DNA of 64,000 bases from Paenibacillus terrigena DSM 21567. GTDB taxonomy: Bacteria; Bacillota; Bacilli; Paenibacillales; Paenibacillaceae. The position numbers and the translations under genes were made by a program. This document shows positions 8,124-16,346 of the stretch, one piece after another (the stretch's first letter is position 1; each line of letters starts with the position of its first letter). The DNA lies in the NCBI RefSeq assembly GCF_000374845.1, contig NZ_KB895417.1, forward strand, positions 368,825 to 432,824, given 5' to 3'. The notes under the pieces were generated by a model. That model saw only the letters and a list, made by a program, of their open reading frames with translations. It did not search any database and was not told the DNA's origin.

Positions 8124-9524
8124 ATGGATGCATTAGAAACAGATCAAAACGTTGTGAGCGAATCGGAGGTTGAAGAAGGAGTTCATAACTTTAGTGCTGA
8201 ATCAGAATGGGTGAAGCCGACTGACCCGGTTCTGCAGGAGCGATTGGAATGGTTCAGAGATCAGAAAATCGGCCTGATGATGCACTGGGGTCCGTATTCA
8301 CAGCTCGGTTTAGTCGAATCTTGGGCTTTGAGCGATGCAGATGGCGACTGGTCCCGCGGCGGCGTGGACTGGACCGAAGATATGGAGAACTTCAAGAGAG
8401 AATATGTTGATTTGAATAAGACCTTCAATCCGATTCGCGTGCAACCGGAGTTATGGGCTGATCTTGCGGCGGAGGGCGGATTCAAATATTTGACCTTCAC
8501 GACCAAACATCATGACGGCTTCTGCATGTGGGATACACGGACAACGGATTATCGGATTACCGGATCAGAGACGCCTTTTCATGCGCATCGATATGCGGAT
8601 CTATGTAAGCACATCTTTGATGCATTCCGCAGCAGAGGTCTCGCGATATCGGCTTATTTCTCCAAAGCCGACTGGAACACACCATATTATTGGGCGCCGG
8701 GGATGGAACGCGGTCAACTGATGTGGCGGGGGCCATCCTATGATCCGACCGAGTATCCGTGGCTATGGGAGAAATTCGTGAAGTTCACTCACGACCAAAT
8801 TGAAGAATTGCTGACGCGTTACGGCCGCATTGATATGCTGTGGCTCGATGCGGGATGGGTTCGCGGTGGAGAGCGGAAACAGGACATTCGGCTGGATGAA
8901 ATTGTGGATCGAATGCGCGAGCATCAGCCATGGTTGTTAGCCGTGGATCGTACCGTTGGAGGGCCGTATGAGAACGTAGTTACGCCAGAGCAGACGATTC
9001 CGAAGCAGGCGATGCATATCCCTTGGGAGAGCTGTATTACGATGGGCACGTCATTTTCATTCAAATATGAGGATACCTACAAATCCGGTCGTGAGATCGT
9101 ACATCTTCTGCTCGAAATTGTGTCTAAGGGTGGGAATCTAGCATTAAACGTCGGTCCGCAGCCGGATGGCAGACTGCCTGAGGGTGCGATTCGAGGAATG
9201 AAGGAATTGGGCGCTTGGCTGGCGCGATACGGTGAAGCTGTATATGGCACACGGATTGCGGAGCCTTATTTCCGAGATGGATATGCGTTCACACGGAAGG
9301 GCAACGAGGTCTTCTGTTTCAAGATGTATAAGACAGTAGATGCTGCAATGGAACAAGAAATACACATTCCATATGACGGAGCGGTCTTGGACGTACAATG
9401 GTTCGATGATAGCGAGGCGTTAGATTACACACGTACAGATACAGGGTTAAAAGTTGTGCTGCCAGAACAAGCCGTACAGGGCCCCTGTCCGATTGCCCAT
9501 GTGATTCGAATCGTGACTGAATAG
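8124..9524 (+). CDS. Alpha-L-fucosidase (GH29)
   Basis: A 466-aa glycoside hydrolase that would release alpha-linked L-fucose with retention. GH29 hallmarks are IGLMMHWGPYS near the N-terminus, FTTKHHDGFCMWDT, DMLWLDAGW (Asp242 is the predicted nucleophile) and GGNLALNVGPQPDG. No signal peptide is seen, so it is probably cytoplasmic and acts on imported oligosaccharides. The ATG at 8124 has GGGAGGG at 8111-8117; the in-frame start at 8052 would add an unrelated hydrophobic leader and is not favoured. A terminator follows, so it is likely monocistronic. Confidence 0.9.
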   Translation: MDALETDQNVVSESEVEEGVHNFSAESEWVKPTDPVLQERLEWFRDQKIGLMMHWGPYSQLGLVESWALSDADGDWSRGGVDWTEDMENFKREYVDLNKTFNPIRVQPELWADLAAEGGFKYLTFTTKHHDGFCMWDTRTTDYRITGSETPFHAHRYADLCKHIFDAFRSRGLAISAYFSKADWNTPYYWAPGMERGQLMWRGPSYDPTEYPWLWEKFVKFTHDQIEELLTRYGRIDMLWLDAGWVRGGERKQDIRLDEIVDRMREHQPWLLAVDRTVGGPYENVVTPEQTIPKQAMHIPWESCITMGTSFSFKYEDTYKSGREIVHLLLEIVSKGGNLALNVGPQPDGRLPEGAIRGMKELGAWLARYGEAVYGTRIAEPYFRDGYAFTRKGNEVFCFKMYKTVDAAMEQEIHIPYDGAVLDVQWFDDSEALDYTRTDTGLKVVLPEQAVQGPCPIAHVIRIVTE

Positions 9525-9545
9525 ACGTAATGAATGATTAGATCA

Positions 9546-9586
9546 AGCCGATGCTCCTTAGGAAGAGGGTGAAATCGGCTTTTTCT
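9546..9586 (+). terminator. Terminator after the fucosidase gene
   Basis: AGCCGAT (9546-9552) pairs with ATCGGCT (9574-9580), directly followed by TTTTC. Confidence 0.75.
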
Positions 9587-9708
9587 TATTGAATAGAGAG
9601 AATAGGATAGGGGATGTTGAATGAATTTTGATGAATGGTTTAAAATGGAAAATGATATACTCCAAATCGTTACTTCATTTCATTGCGGTATAAGGAGGAA
9701 ATGTAATC

Positions 9709-10539
9709 ATGCAAACAGTACAACCTGCATCGTGGCGACTAGGTACGTATTGGTCGGACCGAGAGTCCCATTCGCTGACAGCACTGAAAGAAGCGGGATT
9801 CGATTGCATTGAACTGAATTTGGATAATTATCAATCGTTATCGGAGACGCTGAAGCAAGAAAATTATGATCGTTACAATCAAGCGGTATTGGCGGCGAAG
9901 GAAGTAGGCCTTGACATTTGGTCGGTCCATTTGCCGTTCGGCGATCTATGGGATATCTCACTCACCAATGAGGTTGCCCGCGCGGCGGTCGTCGAAGCGA
10001 ATGTGCAAGTTATGGATTGGGCACAGGGTTGGGGAGCGAACTGCGTCGTCATTCATCCCAGCTTCGAGCCGATCAGTGATGAAGAGCATGCAGGCCGTCT
10101 AGAGGCTGCGCGTGACTCCATTCGCATCTTGAGTGGGAAGGCGGCAGAACGGATGTTATGTCTTGCAGTGGAGGATCTTCCGCGCTCCTGCTTAGGGAAG
10201 CATGCAGAGGAGATTCTAGCTTTGATCGCAGATGCGTCAGAAGCCGTCGTATGCTGCGACACGAATCATCTACTAGGCGAAACTCCAGAATATTTTATTC
10301 GAACAGTCGGATCTCGTATTCAGACGCTGCATGTATCAGACTATGATGGCATCGATGAGAAGCACTGGATTCCAGGTCGAGGTATTGTCAATTGGGCGGA
10401 AGTGCTGCAAGCACTCGTGGATATCGGGTATGAAGGCCCCTTTATGTTCGAAGCTGAATACCAAGATCCGAAGGATGTAGTTACTAGCTTCCATGCGATT
10501 GTAGCGGCCTATGAAGCACTCGTGAAATCATTTCGATGA
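9709..10539 (+). CDS. Sugar phosphate isomerase/epimerase family TIM barrel
   Basis: A 276-aa protein of the xylose-isomerase-like/AP-endonuclease-2 superfamily. Putative metal and substrate ligands occur in order: HPSFEPI (His), AVEDLPR (Glu), CCDTNHLLG (Asp, His), LHVSDYDG (His, Asp) and MFEAEY (Glu). These suggest a divalent-metal sugar or polyol isomerase/epimerase; the substrate is not determinable. AAGGAGG precedes the ATG. Its position after an alpha-fucosidase might imply a role in deoxysugar use, but the terminator between them weakens that. Confidence 0.82.
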   Translation: MQTVQPASWRLGTYWSDRESHSLTALKEAGFDCIELNLDNYQSLSETLKQENYDRYNQAVLAAKEVGLDIWSVHLPFGDLWDISLTNEVARAAVVEANVQVMDWAQGWGANCVVIHPSFEPISDEEHAGRLEAARDSIRILSGKAAERMLCLAVEDLPRSCLGKHAEEILALIADASEAVVCCDTNHLLGETPEYFIRTVGSRIQTLHVSDYDGIDEKHWIPGRGIVNWAEVLQALVDIGYEGPFMFEAEYQDPKDVVTSFHAIVAAYEALVKSFR

Positions 10540-10553
10540 CAGAACATCCCCTT

Positions 10554-10578
10554 AAGCCCATTTCGATGGGCTTTTTTT
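10554..10578 (+). terminator. Terminator with UUCG tetraloop
   Basis: AAGCCCAT (10554-10561) pairs with ATGGGCTT (10566-10573) around TTCG, followed by a run of T. Confidence 0.92.
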
Positions 10579-10667
10579 CATGTTCTCCAATTCGCGCTGT
10601 GCTACGACATCATATGTCGTAGCAGTTATTTTATAATGGGAAAAAATAGAAAAGGGGCCTAATAGCC

Positions 10668-10859
10668 ATGTCAAAACCAAAAAGAGGACGCTCCTTATGG
10701 AGACTTCCATCCCGCAGTCGAGGCACTTGCCCGGTCTGCAGCAGCACAAGAATTAAATTGTTATATCCACGTACGAAGTCGGAAGGTACAGCCGTGACCG
10801 TCTGTAAGAAATGCTCCAAAGCAGAACAGAGCAGAGTGGATTCCGCCGTGTTAATCTAA
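10668..10859 (+). CDS. Small zinc-ribbon-like protein, 63 aa
   Basis: A basic 63-aa protein with two CxxC knuckles, CPVC (residues about 21-24) and CKKC (about 46-49), spaced as in a small zinc ribbon. It may bind nucleic acid or a ribosomal partner; no family is recognised. AAAGGGG lies 10-12 bases before the ATG, and it has its own terminator directly downstream, which supports a real short gene. Confidence 0.65.
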   Translation: MSKPKRGRSLWRLPSRSRGTCPVCSSTRIKLLYPRTKSEGTAVTVCKKCSKAEQSRVDSAVLI

Positions 10860-10877
10860 TGCGTGCAGATAAGTGAG

Positions 10878-10904
10878 GCCCGTCCCGAAGGGGATGGGCT
10901 TTTC
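10878..10904 (+). terminator. Terminator after the zinc-ribbon gene
   Basis: GCCCGTCCC (10878-10886) pairs with GGGATGGGC (10891-10899) around a GAAG loop, followed by TTTTC. Confidence 0.85.
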
Positions 10905-10992
10905 GATTGATTCGGGCTTGCCAAGCAAGATATGCGAGTGATGTAATAGAGTTATCGTTGTTTTTGACAACAAAAGGAAGGATGGGGAAATC

Positions 10993-11904
10993 TTGAGCCA
11001 TATGCATCGCATTCACTGGTTCGATCAACGGATTCGTGAGGGGAAGTATCCGAATAGCGGTCATATCGCTGAACAATTCGAGATCTCTCGGCGACAGGCC
11101 CAACGTGATATTGAATATATGGTAGCGTCCCTGCGAGCTCCACTACTCTATATCGCACGGCATCGAGGTTACAGCTATGAGGATAAGACGTATGTACTGC
11201 CGCACCTCTATATGACGGAAGAAGAGCAGAAGGTGCTGAAATATCTGGCTTACCGCTATCGGCAATATGATTATGATAATGGGGAGACGGTGCAGCGCAT
11301 CGCCCATGTGCTCGATCGGTTTACGGATAACGAAGCATACGACATGAATAACCGATTGCCGCAGTTTGAGTTGAATCCCAGGATCATTCAGCATTTTGAA
11401 AAGTTGTCGCAGGCGATCAAAGATGCTGTGAAGGTGGATGTGACTTATTTAGACGATGCGGGCAGTTCGCAACATGCTCGTATGTACCCGCTGAAATTTA
11501 TCTCTCGCTTTAACGCGGATTATGTTGTTGTCTATTGTGAAACGGCGCGTTCACAGTGCACAATACGGCTCGATCAATTGCTACAAGTGCAGGTGCTGAA
11601 GGAGCGATTCGAACTTAGCTCGACTTTGGATATGGATGGCGTTGGAGGACATCAAGCTCTGCGTCGCAAACCCTTTGTCGCCCGCGTCATTCTTTCTCGC
11701 CCACATCTAGGCGATTCTTGGCACGGTTACCGCATTGTCGCCCAAGATGAGGCAGCGATGGATGTGGAATTCCATGATATTGACGCATTCCTGCAGCATT
11801 TATTGACAACACCATGGGAGTCGCTGCGATCTCCAAAATGGCTGCGGCAGAAATTGTTAGCCCGATGTCAAGATACAGTCAATCGATTAAGACGTGATGA
11901 GTGA
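10993..11904 (+). CDS. HTH/WYL-domain transcriptional regulator
   Basis: A 303-aa regulator. Residues about 1-60 form a winged helix-turn-helix (IAEQFEISRRQAQRDIEYM). The centre carries a WYL-type ligand-sensing domain (MYPLKFISRFNADYVVVYC, then IRLDQLLQVQVL), in which the WYL motif itself is degenerate. The TTG start at 10993 is supported by GGATGGGG six bases upstream; ATG 11002 is too far from it. It precedes a pair of paralogous genes by 49 bases and probably controls them. Confidence 0.82.
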   Translation: MSHMHRIHWFDQRIREGKYPNSGHIAEQFEISRRQAQRDIEYMVASLRAPLLYIARHRGYSYEDKTYVLPHLYMTEEEQKVLKYLAYRYRQYDYDNGETVQRIAHVLDRFTDNEAYDMNNRLPQFELNPRIIQHFEKLSQAIKDAVKVDVTYLDDAGSSQHARMYPLKFISRFNADYVVVYCETARSQCTIRLDQLLQVQVLKERFELSSTLDMDGVGGHQALRRKPFVARVILSRPHLGDSWHGYRIVAQDEAAMDVEFHDIDAFLQHLLTTPWESLRSPKWLRQKLLARCQDTVNRLRRDE

Positions 11905-11953
11905 ATCGTGTGCGATGATATTTCATGAATGAACGGAAAGGAGATTAACCGGT

Positions 11954-12952
11954 GTGTCTAACGCCTTTTTACACAATATCTGTTTACAACGTGAATCGAA
12001 ATCCTATATCGACAGTCTATATGCGATCTTAACCGCGGCGGGGCTGTTTCAGGGTCCCAAATACATGCTCTCTGGACTAACCGGAATGGCTTTCAAAATG
12101 TCAGTCCATGAGCATCTTCTTCCTCTCTCGGTATCGGCCTATGGGCAGTGGGGTAATGAGCATGAACCGGCGATTACAAATCTTGGCCTCTTGTCGGAGA
12201 CTGATGCAGGACGAACGAGGCATCCTACTTTTCGATGGTATCAAGAGCAAGCTGTGATCGCCGTCAAACAAAGTCTAGATCGTGGGGTAGGCGCCATCTA
12301 TTGGATTCCCGAGTTCGGGGTGATTCAGGGGTATGATGATGCGGATCAGGTGTTTTTTGTCCAGGATGGATGGAACGCGGAGAGTCAGGTCGTATTGTAT
12401 GATAATTTTGGGCTGAACTTCACACCGTTCTGGTACTATGAAACTTTCGGGGATCGGGTAGCGATTGCGCTTCAGGATATGGTTCTTGAATCACTGCGGC
12501 TTGCGATCCAGGATTGGCATACGCCTTATAAAACATTGCCGAACACCGACATCGCTTCAGGCAAGCTAGCGTACACCTTCCTTCGGGAGGGGCTGCATGG
12601 CGGAGCGTATGATGCAGGCGGTGCGGTCTATATTTTGGATGCTTATGCGGTCTCAAGAACGGAAATTCGAGATTATCTGAGAGATGTCCAAGGGATGTGG
12701 CCCGAGCTGCTGGGAGCGCTGAACTGTTACGAGGAGATTGTGAAGATGCTTCCGAACATGATGTGTTGTATGCAGGAGAATCAAGGTGTACGTCAGATTG
12801 ATTCGGATCGAATCGCGGAGCTCGTCACTGAATTGGGGGTGGCGGAGGTGCTGGAAGATCAGGCGATTCGCCTTTTCCAAGTGATTAGTGAACAGTATCC
12901 GGATCGTAAACGGACCACGCTGCCCAGATGGGGAGCCCATTCACCACGTTGA
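11954..12952 (+). CDS. BtrH N-terminal-like protein, paralogue 1
   Basis: A 332-aa protein of unproven function. The segment LDRGVGAIYWIPEFGVIQGYDD followed by FVQDGW and FWYYETFG resembles the C39-peptidase-like fold of butirosin biosynthesis protein BtrH. A catalytic Cys cannot be identified with confidence: the N-terminal Cys in NICLQRE is not shared with its neighbour. The GTG start has AAGGAG about ten bases upstream. It is followed after 20 bases by a full-length paralogue sharing SYIDxLxAILT, SMLxGxT, KxSLDRGxG and the PxWYY motif. Confidence 0.65.
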   Translation: MSNAFLHNICLQRESKSYIDSLYAILTAAGLFQGPKYMLSGLTGMAFKMSVHEHLLPLSVSAYGQWGNEHEPAITNLGLLSETDAGRTRHPTFRWYQEQAVIAVKQSLDRGVGAIYWIPEFGVIQGYDDADQVFFVQDGWNAESQVVLYDNFGLNFTPFWYYETFGDRVAIALQDMVLESLRLAIQDWHTPYKTLPNTDIASGKLAYTFLREGLHGGAYDAGGAVYILDAYAVSRTEIRDYLRDVQGMWPELLGALNCYEEIVKMLPNMMCCMQENQGVRQIDSDRIAELVTELGVAEVLEDQAIRLFQVISEQYPDRKRTTLPRWGAHSPR

Positions 12953-12972
12953 ACAGAGAGGGAGGGATGGCG

Positions 12973-13944
12973 TTGCAGAAGGTGTTATTGGAAAATTTGA
13001 CGTTGCCGCAGCATGCGAACAGCTATATCGATGCGTTGCATGCGATTCTTACGCATCAAGGGTGGATCACCTGTTCGAAATCGATGCTCGCAGGGATGAC
13101 TGCAACGGCTTTTCGATTTACCGTAGATTGTAGACTCACAGCTGAATCCACATCAGCCTATAACTGGATAGCGGAGAATTTTCTAGCTGCGGACTTCATC
13201 GGGGTTACCGCCTCGTCAGCTGCCGGATTCCATTTCGAACCGACGTTTCCGTTATATCTGAAGCAGGCGCTGAGTGATATTCGGAAATCTCTAGACCGCG
13301 GGATCGGCTGCGCCATCTGGCAGGATCGGTTCGTGGTCGTAGCGGGTTACGATGAAGACCAGCAAGTACTCTACATCTCGGACGGGCAGGCCGAAGGTTA
13401 TCGAACGCTCCCTTATGCGCAGTTCGGCAAGGGTGATAGTCCTTATTGGTACTATCAATTTCTTGAAGGTCATATCGTACTGGATGAGATTGCAGTTTAT
13501 CAAGAATCATTGGTCCAAGCGATCTTCAAATGGGAGACGCATGAACTGATGCTGCCTGAAGCCGAGTATGCCTGTGGCGAAGCGGCCTATGATGCGATGA
13601 TCGAAGCATTTCGAACGGGGAACTATGATCCGTTAGGGGTTAGGGAAGTGATTCCATATTATGCGACCGCGAAAAAAGACATTGCCACCTATGTCGCTGC
13701 CTTGGAACGTTATTGGCCGGAGCTGCGTGACGCATCAGAGAAGTATCGCGACGTGGCGCAACAGTGGGAAAAAGCGGCACGGCTGTTCACTACCATCGAA
13801 ACAGTCGATAACCTTGCCCCCATCAACACGATCATCGATCTCTTCGAAGCTGCAAAAGTCTTAGAGGAGGAAGCGGTCCTATCGCTCAAGCGCCTGATGC
13901 GAGAGACGATTAACAATCGGTTCCATGATATCGGTTTGCGGTAA
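12973..13944 (+). CDS. BtrH N-terminal-like protein, paralogue 2
   Basis: A 323-aa paralogue of the preceding protein with the same block order (SYIDALHAILTHQGW, KSLDRGIGCAIW, VVAGYDEDQQVLYISDG, SPYWYYQFLEG). Three starts are possible: ATG 12928, ATG 12967 and TTG 12973. TTG 12973 is preferred because GGAGGG is six bases upstream and the protein then begins exactly 17 residues before the shared SYID block, as in paralogue 1. An internal duplication in this operon is evident. Function is unknown; peptidase-like or acyltransferase-like chemistry is a guess from fold resemblance only. Confidence 0.65.
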   Translation: MQKVLLENLTLPQHANSYIDALHAILTHQGWITCSKSMLAGMTATAFRFTVDCRLTAESTSAYNWIAENFLAADFIGVTASSAAGFHFEPTFPLYLKQALSDIRKSLDRGIGCAIWQDRFVVVAGYDEDQQVLYISDGQAEGYRTLPYAQFGKGDSPYWYYQFLEGHIVLDEIAVYQESLVQAIFKWETHELMLPEAEYACGEAAYDAMIEAFRTGNYDPLGVREVIPYYATAKKDIATYVAALERYWPELRDASEKYRDVAQQWEKAARLFTTIETVDNLAPINTIIDLFEAAKVLEEEAVLSLKRLMRETINNRFHDIGLR

Positions 13945-13970
13945 GGGGAGGACTTGGTCTTCCCCTTTTC
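13914..13970 (+). repeat. Direct repeat, copy 1: gene tail plus terminator
   Basis: This stretch contains the last nine codons and stop of paralogue 2 and its terminator. It recurs with few changes at 15262-15318, on the far side of the frameshifted gene at 14070-15222. Confidence 0.85.
13945..13969 (+). terminator. Terminator of the BtrH-like pair
   Basis: GGGGAGGAC (13945-13953) pairs with GTCTTCCCC (13957-13965) around TTG, followed by TTTT. It begins at the stop codon. Confidence 0.9.
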
Positions 13971-14069
13971 CATAAAGATGGCGAATGAAAGAAATGTATT
14001 GAATTGAAAAGGGGTTATGTCGATAAAAGAAGAATAAGGCAATAAATAGAAAAATATAGGAGTGGACTT

Positions 14070-15222
14070 ATGTTTAAAAAGTTTATAGTAATAAGCATGG
14101 TAATGTTATTTGCAAATTCGCAGTCTGTTTTCGCTTCTTCATCTGAAAATGGTGATGTGGGTAATCTTCACGACATTACACGTGCTGACAATGGCGTCTT
14201 TATTGCAGTGGGGGAATCAGGGACTATCGTAAAGAGCGTGGATGGTGAGAAATGGGAGAAAGTTAATATTAACCAAAAAGAAAATATTAATGCTGTCGTA
14301 AGCAACAATAGTGCATTTTATGCAGTAGGGGATAAGGGAACTATTCTTCGTTCCGTGGGTGGAGACAAATGGGAGAATGTTAAATTCAAGGTTAATTTGA
14401 CCTTGAAGGATATGGTGAATAAACGTTATATCGCTAATTACTCCAAAAAAGATCTTAGCTTAACGATAACGAATGCAAATGTTTCTTTAAGAGATATCAT
14501 TTGGACCGGCAAGCAGTATGTAGCTATAGGAAAAATCATAAAACCAGATGCTGAGAATCGGAATTATGTTTATCAAATAATTGTTCATTCAACAGACGGG
14601 GTAAATTGGAAGCTTAGAAAATTTGAGGTTACGAATCTGACTTCAAATAAGGCTGATGCGAGTAGATCAAATGCAGATCTAAACGCTATATATTGGAACG
14701 GGGATCGTTATGTAGTTACAGGAGATGATCTTATTTTCACTTCAAAAGATTTAAACCAATGGACATCTTCCAGTAATATTCAAGGGGATATTCGTGATTT
14801 AATATATCGTGAGAAACAATGGATTACAGTGGGTTGGGATGGTAGATTTTCAGAACCCAAGGGTGTCATTTATACATCAAAAGACGGTATGAATTGGAGT
14901 TCAGTGGAACAAAAAAAAGTTTTCGTATAAACCTTTCAGTGCTATCGCTTGGACAGGTGATAGATATTTAGTAAGTGGAAAATATGGATTAATTATGTAC
15001 TCTAACGACGCAATCAACTGGGAATTCTCACCAACAATTGATCGGATTTATGAGAAATTCACATTCGATCCACTGAGCTTTCATATAGAAAAAGGGATTT
15101 ATACAGATGTCAAAAGGGTATACGCCGACAAAGATATTGTTCTTGGGATTGGATATTTTGGGACAATACTAACTTCAAAAGACCAATTGACTTGGGAGTC
15201 CGTCTTCCCTAACAATGAATGA
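14070..15222 (+). pseudogene. Secreted Ycf48/BNR-like beta-propeller protein, frameshifted
   Basis: The first frame (14070-14930) begins with a signal peptide (MFKKFIVISMVMLFANSQSV, cleavage near VFASSS). It carries repeats of the form W-x-G-x-x-Y-V-A-V-G and TSKDGMNWSS, typical of photosystem-assembly Ycf48/BNR-like propellers. It stops after a run of eight A at 14911-14918. With one A fewer, the reading continues as FSYKPFSAIAWTGDRYLVSG into the second frame and ends at 15222, giving about 383 aa. So this is a single-base expansion in a homopolymer: a real pseudogene, phase variation, or a sequencing error. Base composition is lower in GC than its neighbours. Confidence 0.82.
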
Positions 15223-15261
15223 TCCCAATTATCTCAACGTAATATCCCAAATGGAATCAAT

Positions 15262-15318
15262 CAATCGGTTCCATGATATCGGATTGCGGTAAAGGGAAGA
15301 CTTCGGTCCTCCCTTTTG
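15262..15318 (+). repeat. Direct repeat, copy 2: orphan gene tail plus terminator
   Basis: CAATCGGTTCCATGATATCG and the following stop and hairpin match 13914-13970, but no open BtrH-like gene precedes this copy. It looks like the leftover 3' end of a third tandem paralogue, or a target duplication around inserted DNA. Confidence 0.82.
15294..15317. terminator. Terminator, possibly shared by converging genes
   Basis: GGGAAGAC (15294-15301) pairs with GTCCTCCC (15306-15313) around TTCG with one mismatch, followed by TTTT. It ends just before the stop of the minus-strand AraC gene. Confidence 0.75.
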
Positions 15319-15320
15319 TT

Positions 15321-16222
15321 TTAGGTAACCTCGTGCTCCACCTGTCTGGCCGGAATATAGATCTCCATCTCCCCATAATCCTCGCGTGCCAAGTTAAGAT
15401 CGATCGATTCGAAGTAGTAAGGCTCCGATTTCTGATAACCGGAATAATGCTGCCAATATTCATCAATGTAGGTCCAAATTTGATCGAGATGATCGATCGT
15501 AATGGTACTTGGGTGAAAGTCGCATACATACCGGAAGACCGCGTATTGATTCGCAGGCAGTTCATCCCAGTTCCAGCCTTCAGAGACTTGATCCAAGGTG
15601 TGCACTTCGGTGGAAGTGAGATACGTACTGTAGGTGTTATCGATTTCTCTTGTTAATCCAATATACCGAACAGGCTCGACTTGATGCTGAATCCGATGAA
15701 AGTCTTGTTCGAAAAAATGATTCCCTGCCGTGTTCGCTTCATGGTAGAGCTCGTTATCAATATAGCGAATGATACTAAGGCGTCCAATGAGCTTCATCGA
15801 TGGTTTGCGAACATAGGTCGGCGAGAAGATATATCCTTCTTGGAGCGGCGTGATCATGGACGTGGTTATCTTCGCAGTGATGTTCACATCAACCGTGTTT
15901 TGCTTGCGATATTGTGCCGGCGTAATCCCATAAGCTTTTTTAAATGCGCGGATATAGGTTTGTTCATGTTCGAATCCGTAGTGCTGGCTAATCTCAATGA
16001 TTTTATAGGATAGGTTCATGAGCTGCTCGAAGCTTCTCGCGAGTTTACGGGCTCTATATATTCGCCAAGAGGCTGACCGCTAAGGGCTTTGATCAGTCGA
16101 TGCAGATGATATTTGGAAATGTTGGTTGTACTCGCAATCGTCTCAAGCGTGAGCTTGTCCGTAATGTGTTCCTCGATATAGTCGAAAATATCATCAAAAG
16201 CTTGCTGTAAATCAGATCTCAT
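15321..16222 (-). pseudogene. AraC-family regulator with GyrI-like domain, frameshifted
   Basis: The N-terminal part (from ATG at 16222, GGAG ten bases upstream) reads MRSDLQQAFDDIFDYIEEHI and enters an AraC HTH (ETIASTTNISKYHLHRLIKALSG). After GEYI near 16056 the frame breaks. Insertion of one base restores RARKLARSFEQL and continues into ISQHYGFEHEQTYIRAFKKAYGITPAQYR, the second HTH, then an effector-binding GyrI-like domain to 15321. The intact protein would be about 300 aa. It is divergent from an ABC exporter pair and probably used to control it. Confidence 0.85.
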
Positions 16223-16346
16223 GATTGTGAATCTCCATTTTTCTAAAGTTGAATATAAAAGGTAGCAAGAAAAGTCCATTATTAGATTCCTTATTCTGGT
16301 ATAGTAACCTTTAACTCTAGTTATTGACAAGAATGGGGAAGAGAAT

